Below are positions 59,140 to 64,000 of a stretch of 64,000 nucleotides of DNA, piece by piece (the first letter of the stretch is position 1; each line of letters starts with the position of its first letter). A program made the position numbers and the translations under genes. The DNA is from Primula veris (Eukaryota; Streptophyta; Magnoliopsida; Ericales; Primulaceae). The notes below the pieces were generated by a model, which was not told the DNA's origin, ran no database searches, and saw only the letters and a list, made by a program, of their open reading frames with translations. The DNA is taken from the NCBI GenBank assembly GCA_963682055.1, contig OY821750.1, positions 11,348,501-11,412,500 on the forward strand. The letters run 5' to 3'.

Positions 59140-62100
59140 AACAGGTTGTTGCTCAAAAGAAAATGATAAGGGTACTTGGCTAATTCCTATGTTGGGTTTG
59201 ATAATTGCTAATTTCCCTTCATCCAAAGATCCGACTCTCTTAGGCGGTATGACCATCACCTCCTCCATTCCATTTTTACCAATGTCACATACCTTATTTT
59301 CATTTAAATTCAATCTAGTTACAATGAATAGTTCATTAGATTCAATTTCAGGTTGTGTGATCATCGCTTCCTCCATGTTCTGTTCACCAATATCACACAC
59401 CTCAATTTTGGGTGGTGTGACTATCACCTCCTCCTTTCTTTCCTTACTAACGTTACTAACCTCAGTTTTATTACCACCCATCTTATCGTTTAGTTTTATC
59501 TTATGGGATCTTTTATGAGGCGGAGTGAAAGCATTTGTTGCTTTATAGAGGGTGATTGTTTGTGGTTTAGCCTCTAAGTTTTGCTGAAGATTGGGCTCTA
59601 CCCTAAGCGACGATATCCCATAAGCTACCCATTCATTTTTTGAATCACTATCAGTTTCCGATGATGATTCACTAGTTTCTATGATACTTGGATTTGAGGT
59701 ACCGATATGCTCGGCTAAGAATGCGTTTTACGGAATTTCGTTTGCCTAGGTTTAGCCAAAAGGTCTTCGAAATACTTCGCTACCCAAGGAATTTCCTTAA
59801 TGTCTTTTTCCAATGGGACTTGGATGATCATTTCCTCTACCCTTGTTTTAATTAACTCTTCTTGAGCTTGGTTTTTAGGCTTACCTAAAAGTTGCAGAAA
59901 ATGAGCTGAGACTATTATCTTAGGATTTTGATCATTATCATTCTCTTCATCTTTTTCATCCTCAATAGGGTTAGCAATCCCCGTCATGTTAGTTTGTTGA
60001 TGTTGTGCTCTTTTAGGGTCATGAGTAGACTGACTGGGATTTCGGCCACTTCTTAGATTAATAGCAAATGTTTCACTGAGTTTTTGTTTAATCCATTTTT
60101 TCTTATTTTTTATCCCATTTTTTCTTATCTTTCCTATTTCTCTTTTTAATAGGTTTAGTATCTATTGTTCTGCAAAACAAGCAATATACTATTTCACAGT
60201 TTGAGCAGGTTCTCTCATCCAAGTTTTTGTTGTAGTTATTTTCTTTGGATTCATCATTTACCTTATGGGTTAAATTACTTGGTTCAGGGTTAAGAGGTGA
60301 GGAAGATATTCGATTAGTTTTGATGTTTGGTTTTTCATGGACTTGAGTGATTGATTCTTTTGGTTTTTTAGGTTCATTTGGCTGCTCCCAACTTGGGCTC
60401 ATTTCAGCGATTAAGCCTAACTTTTCAACTCTTTCACTTAGAATTAGAGAGGTAAGCTGACCTAGGGTGAAGGTATCTACCATTTTTTTTCATTCCGGTT
60501 TAATAGAGGTATAAAAGATTCTTAGCATCATTCCCAGAGGAAATCCATGCGAAGGACAATCTCTAATGAGTTTATTAAATCTATAAAATGCTTCATGATA
60601 CGCTTCAAAAGGTTCATGAATGAAGTTTTGGATTTTGTTATGAGCATCGGCTAGACGAGATGATGGGTAGAAGTACTTAAGAAAGAATTCTATCATAGCA
60701 TTCTAAGATCTAATCGAATTATTTGGTAGATTTTTGTACCATTCTAAGACATTTTCTTTCAGGGAAAATCGGAACAACTTAAGTTGTATCCGATCAAACG
60801 GAATTCGGCCGTTATACACCAGGTGGCATGTATCGGCGAAATTCTCGAGATATGAGTAGGGCTCTCACTATTCAAACCAGAAAATTTTGGCAGAATTTTT
60901 AGAAAGTGAGAGTCGTGCAAAACGAATTGGTCCTGGCCGGGGTCAAATACAATGCAAGACAACTCGACCGACACAAAAGGATTTAAGCATTGCTCAATTA
61001 TTTCTTCATTTTCGGTTGCACGCCATAGTTCCATTTAGAACAAACAGATAGAAGTATTTGGATGGTGTCGGAGTTTTTTTTTTTCAATTAATTAATATTT
61101 AATAATTAATTAAAAATAATTTGTAAATTTTTTTTTTATTTTTAAAATCAGATTCTTCACATCATAAAAATAATTTTGGAAATTTCAATTTTTTTAATTA
61201 ATTAATTAATAATTAGATTTTTTTTTTTCGTTTTTTTAATAAATTATCCCGATTCTTTAAATCAGTGAAAAAGTTTTTATCAATTAAAAATTAATTAATT
61301 TTGAATTATCTATTAATATTAATTAATAATGTTTTAATTCCAAAAATTAATTAAATTTTTAATATTCTGAAATCTTATCTATTCTTTTAAGATTTGGCTA
61401 GTTGGTGAGATAAAATTTGTTGGGATCTTTTTTATCCAATTTTGTTAGAAAAAGATTTGATAGATTTTGAATATTTTATCCTTATTTATTTTAACCAACT
61501 TTCCACTTTAAAATCTTTTATTTATTAATTTTTGGAATTTATATTAATGAATTCCAAATTTTTTTTTATTGATTCTTTAAAATCCGAAAAGGATTTTTTT
61601 TTAAATATATAATTAAGTAATTGGGATTTTAACAAGAATAATTATAACAAAATTAAAAATCATAATTTTATTAGGCCTGAGCGGTCAGATTGACCGGTCA
61701 GGTCTGCGATTTATTTGAAGGCTTTTGATGGATTTTTAACCCAATTTCCAGGTTCGTTTTGGTAACTAATATCAAGCTAAAATTAATTTCTCGGTATCGG
61801 TGCCAAAATATTGATTGCTCCTTTTACATGTAAATTTTACACACAAAAAAGCCTCGCAAGAGTACACATGCAATTGCAATATAATTCTCAGAATTACGAG
61901 TTCGTCACAATTATTATAGATCCTAGAATTACGAGTTCGTCACAATTACTACCTCTAATCATGCAAGAGTTGTCAATCCTAACATTTTTAATCTAGCAAA
62001 TTCTGGTTTGGTGTTCAATTAAGAGAGTTTTTCTAACATTATAAATCATACAATTCAGAAGTTGTCAATTGCTAAGCATGCAATGATTGACAAAGTAGTA

Positions 62101-62645
62101 CTTGCTAAAATAAATATCATAAAAAGCATTTAGCTTACAAGCGTTGAAGGTGAAAATCGAAAAATATATGTAAAAGTGGAAATATTTAGAGAGAGAGGTG
62201 TTATGAGCCTAAGGAGCCTATGGGAAAATGAAAATACAAAAAGATGTGTTTTAAAATTCGGAGTTTTAAGGGAGGTATTTATCCCAAGAACCTAACAAAT
62301 TTATCTAATACAATTTTAAATTCTAATCTGACTTAACCAGTCAAGTTGACCGGTCAGGTGAGCTTCTAAAATGTTCATTTGACTCTATCTTGACTTGGTT
62401 CCGTATTGCAACTTATTGGGGCTGATTTTAATGTCCTTCAACTTCCGGTTTCTTCTCTTTTGGTCCGTTTTTGTGCTAATTTCATGTTTTTTCCTGTAAA
62501 AATGTAAAACAATGCAATTAAATCAGGAAAATGCAGAAAAACACAAAACATTGCTTAAACAAACCGAAATGTCAACGAAACAACGCTAATACATATCGTT
62601 TTTACACATAAAAATAACCACTTCGTTATCTAATCAGCTATACGA
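59140..62645 (-). mobile_element. Truncated Ty3-type retroelement nested in the hAT gene
   Basis: On the minus strand, fragments at 61034-60759 and 60696-60490 together show a Ty3-type gag core, the clearest part being FLKYFYPSSRLADAHNKI and FYRFNKLIRDCPSHGFPLGM. Downstream, 60483-59170 is a Lys/Asn/Glu-rich tail in broken frames with a C-x2-C...C-x2-C pair (CSNCEIVYCLFC). No protease or polymerase motif is seen. Upstream (61810-62640) the sequence has TATA-like GGGATAAATACCTCC and TTTTGGCACCGATACC near 61795, as expected for a 5' LTR and primer site. Borders are approximate; the second LTR is missing. Confidence 0.7.
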
Positions 62646-62657
62646 TATGGCTTACAT

Positions 62658-63670
62658 TAAAATCATGGTCGGATACCCATTGGGAAAGCCGTTTTGCAGC
62701 TGTTAAAGCTGTCAGATTTCAAACTTCCAAAATAAGAGATGCATTACTTGATACATGGGAAAATGGAGATTCAACTGCATCAAGTAATGCTAAAGCTCTG
62801 GTAAAACTTGATTTTGAGAGTTTTGATTTTATTATTGGTATGATTATTTGGTATGAAATCTTAGAGAAGGTGAATAAAGTAAGTAAGGTACTCCAAGGTA
62901 AAGAAATGGATACTGAAGCCGTAATAAATCTTTTGAACGGTCTAATTCTTTTTTTTGAAGAATACAAGGATAATGGACTTGGAACAGCGAAAAATGAAGC
63001 TGAAAAAATTGCTTCTGAGATGGAGGTTGAAGCTAAATTTACTGAGGTTCATTTGCAAAAGAAAAAGAAGTTTTGTGATGAAAATGTTAGCTATGAATCC
63101 ACTGTTATATCGTGTGGAGATTCTTTTCAAATTAATATTTTCTTACCAATTATTGACAGTGTTATTTCTTCGCTCAAAACTAGATTTGAACAATTTCAAA
63201 TATATGAGGAAACTTTTGGGTTCTTGTTTAACTTGAACAAGTTAAGAAATTCAAGTGTTGTAGATTTGAGGAGTTCATGCGATGCGCTTGAGTATTTTTT
63301 TGAGAAAAGGGAATACTTCAGATGTGGATGCACAAGAGTTATTTTCAGAGTTGCAGGTTTTGAGAAAAGCTTTACAAGATAAAATAGTCAAATCTATTGA
63401 AATCCTTGAGTTTCTCAAAGATATACAATTGGGTTATCCTAATGCATGGGTAGCTTATAGAATTAGATTGATTATATCAGTTACAGTGGCAACTGCGGAA
63501 ATAATTTTTTCGAAGCTCAAATTAATAAAAAAACCTATCTTCGATCGACTATAACACAAAGTAGGTTAAATGGTCTAGCCGTGCTATCTATCGAGAAAAA
63601 ATTGGTCGCTCGACTTGATTGTAGCAATTTAGTCACCGAGTTTGCTAATCGGAAAGTAAGAAGGATATAA
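62658..63670 (+). pseudogene. hAT-type transposase, 3' part with dimerisation domain
   Basis: The hAT frame resumes with TLKSWSDTHWESR and AAVKAVRFQTSKIRDALLDT, continues through IIGMIIWYEILEKVNKVSKV and the QINIFLPIIDSVISSL region, shifts frame near 63310, and reaches the C-terminal hAT dimerisation block (YPNAWVAYRIRLIISVTVAT, then FSKLKLIKK). A last frame change near 63535 precedes ATKSR-like residues and the end FANRKVRRI with TAA at 63668-63670. Order and spacing show that this and 57807-59139 were one gene. Confidence 0.85.
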
Positions 63671-64000
63671 TATTTTTTTCTGTTTAGTTTTGTACTTTTT
63701 TGTCCTATCGTTGTGAAACACTTTACATTGTAGTTAAATTTGTCGTTTTTGTGTGCTATTTTGCTTTTTATGATTTTTGTTTGACTTTTTACTATATTCG
63801 ATAGAGGAAAAAAATCTCTCAATTTTCTGGTGGCCTACAGCCCTCGAAAGTTTGGAAACGGTCCTGACCATTACATATAAACATATCACATGCATGTTTG
63901 TTGTCAAGACGGATGTAAATTCAAGACCGATCCAAATGGAAAATGATCTTGGCATCAAACCATACTACAAAAGGTGATATTAGACTCGTTGCAACTAAAA
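63671..64000. other. 3' flank of the hAT pseudogene
   Basis: AT-rich, then a stretch with TGGTGGCCTACAGCCCTCG (63820) and short frames on both strands. I cannot place the element's right end. Confidence 0.5.

Overview
This is nuclear DNA of a flowering plant, most likely a eudicot: AT-rich sequence, two intron-containing plant-type host genes, and dense nested transposons with Arabidopsis-type (TTTAGGG) telomere-like repeats inside one of them. All calls come from reading the sequence; no database search was possible and I cannot name the species.

Host genes (1-13,332). The 3' half of a JmjC histone H3K4 demethylase gene of the JMJ14/15/16/18 group runs on + (four exons, 1389-4670: C5HC2 zinc finger, FYRN, FYRC). 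Convergent to it, on -, is a complete four-exon arabinose-5-phosphate isomerase gene (SIS plus two CBS domains, 334 aa, 5761-13332), an enzyme of KDO synthesis for pectin. Its 4.1-kb first intron is filled by a degenerate ~120-140 bp tandem array whose units carry a copy of the exon-1 end and its splice donor.

Transposon territory (13,333-64,000). In order: a Tourist-like element with TTA duplications beside a LINE RNase H remnant (15.3-16.3 kb); a structurally complete 8.58-kb Mutator-like element (17,810-26,390) with a 9-bp target duplication, a transposase fused in frame to an OTU protease, a plant-mobile-domain gene, palindromic termini and a telomere-like array; a 6.8-kb degenerate Copia-type element (27,511-34,308, duplication GTATC); a 9.26-kb Ty3/Tat-type element (34,821-44,081) with gag, pol and a spliced antisense ORF, inserted in one arm of a local segmental duplication whose other arm (44.9-46.6 kb) keeps the empty site; a second 6.3-kb copy of the same Copia-type family (47,668-53,995, duplication GTGTA); and a decayed hAT/TTF-type transposase gene (57.8-63.7 kb) split by a truncated Ty3 gag-bearing insertion.

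The transposon protein genes all carry stops, frameshifts or lost catalytic residues, so the copies here look dead, although terminal structures are often perfect. The most unusual signal is in the two Copia-type elements: at least fifteen short hairpins with unrelated stems but nearly the same eight-base loop (CCTGTCGT and close variants), preserved in both copies. I know of no described feature that explains it.
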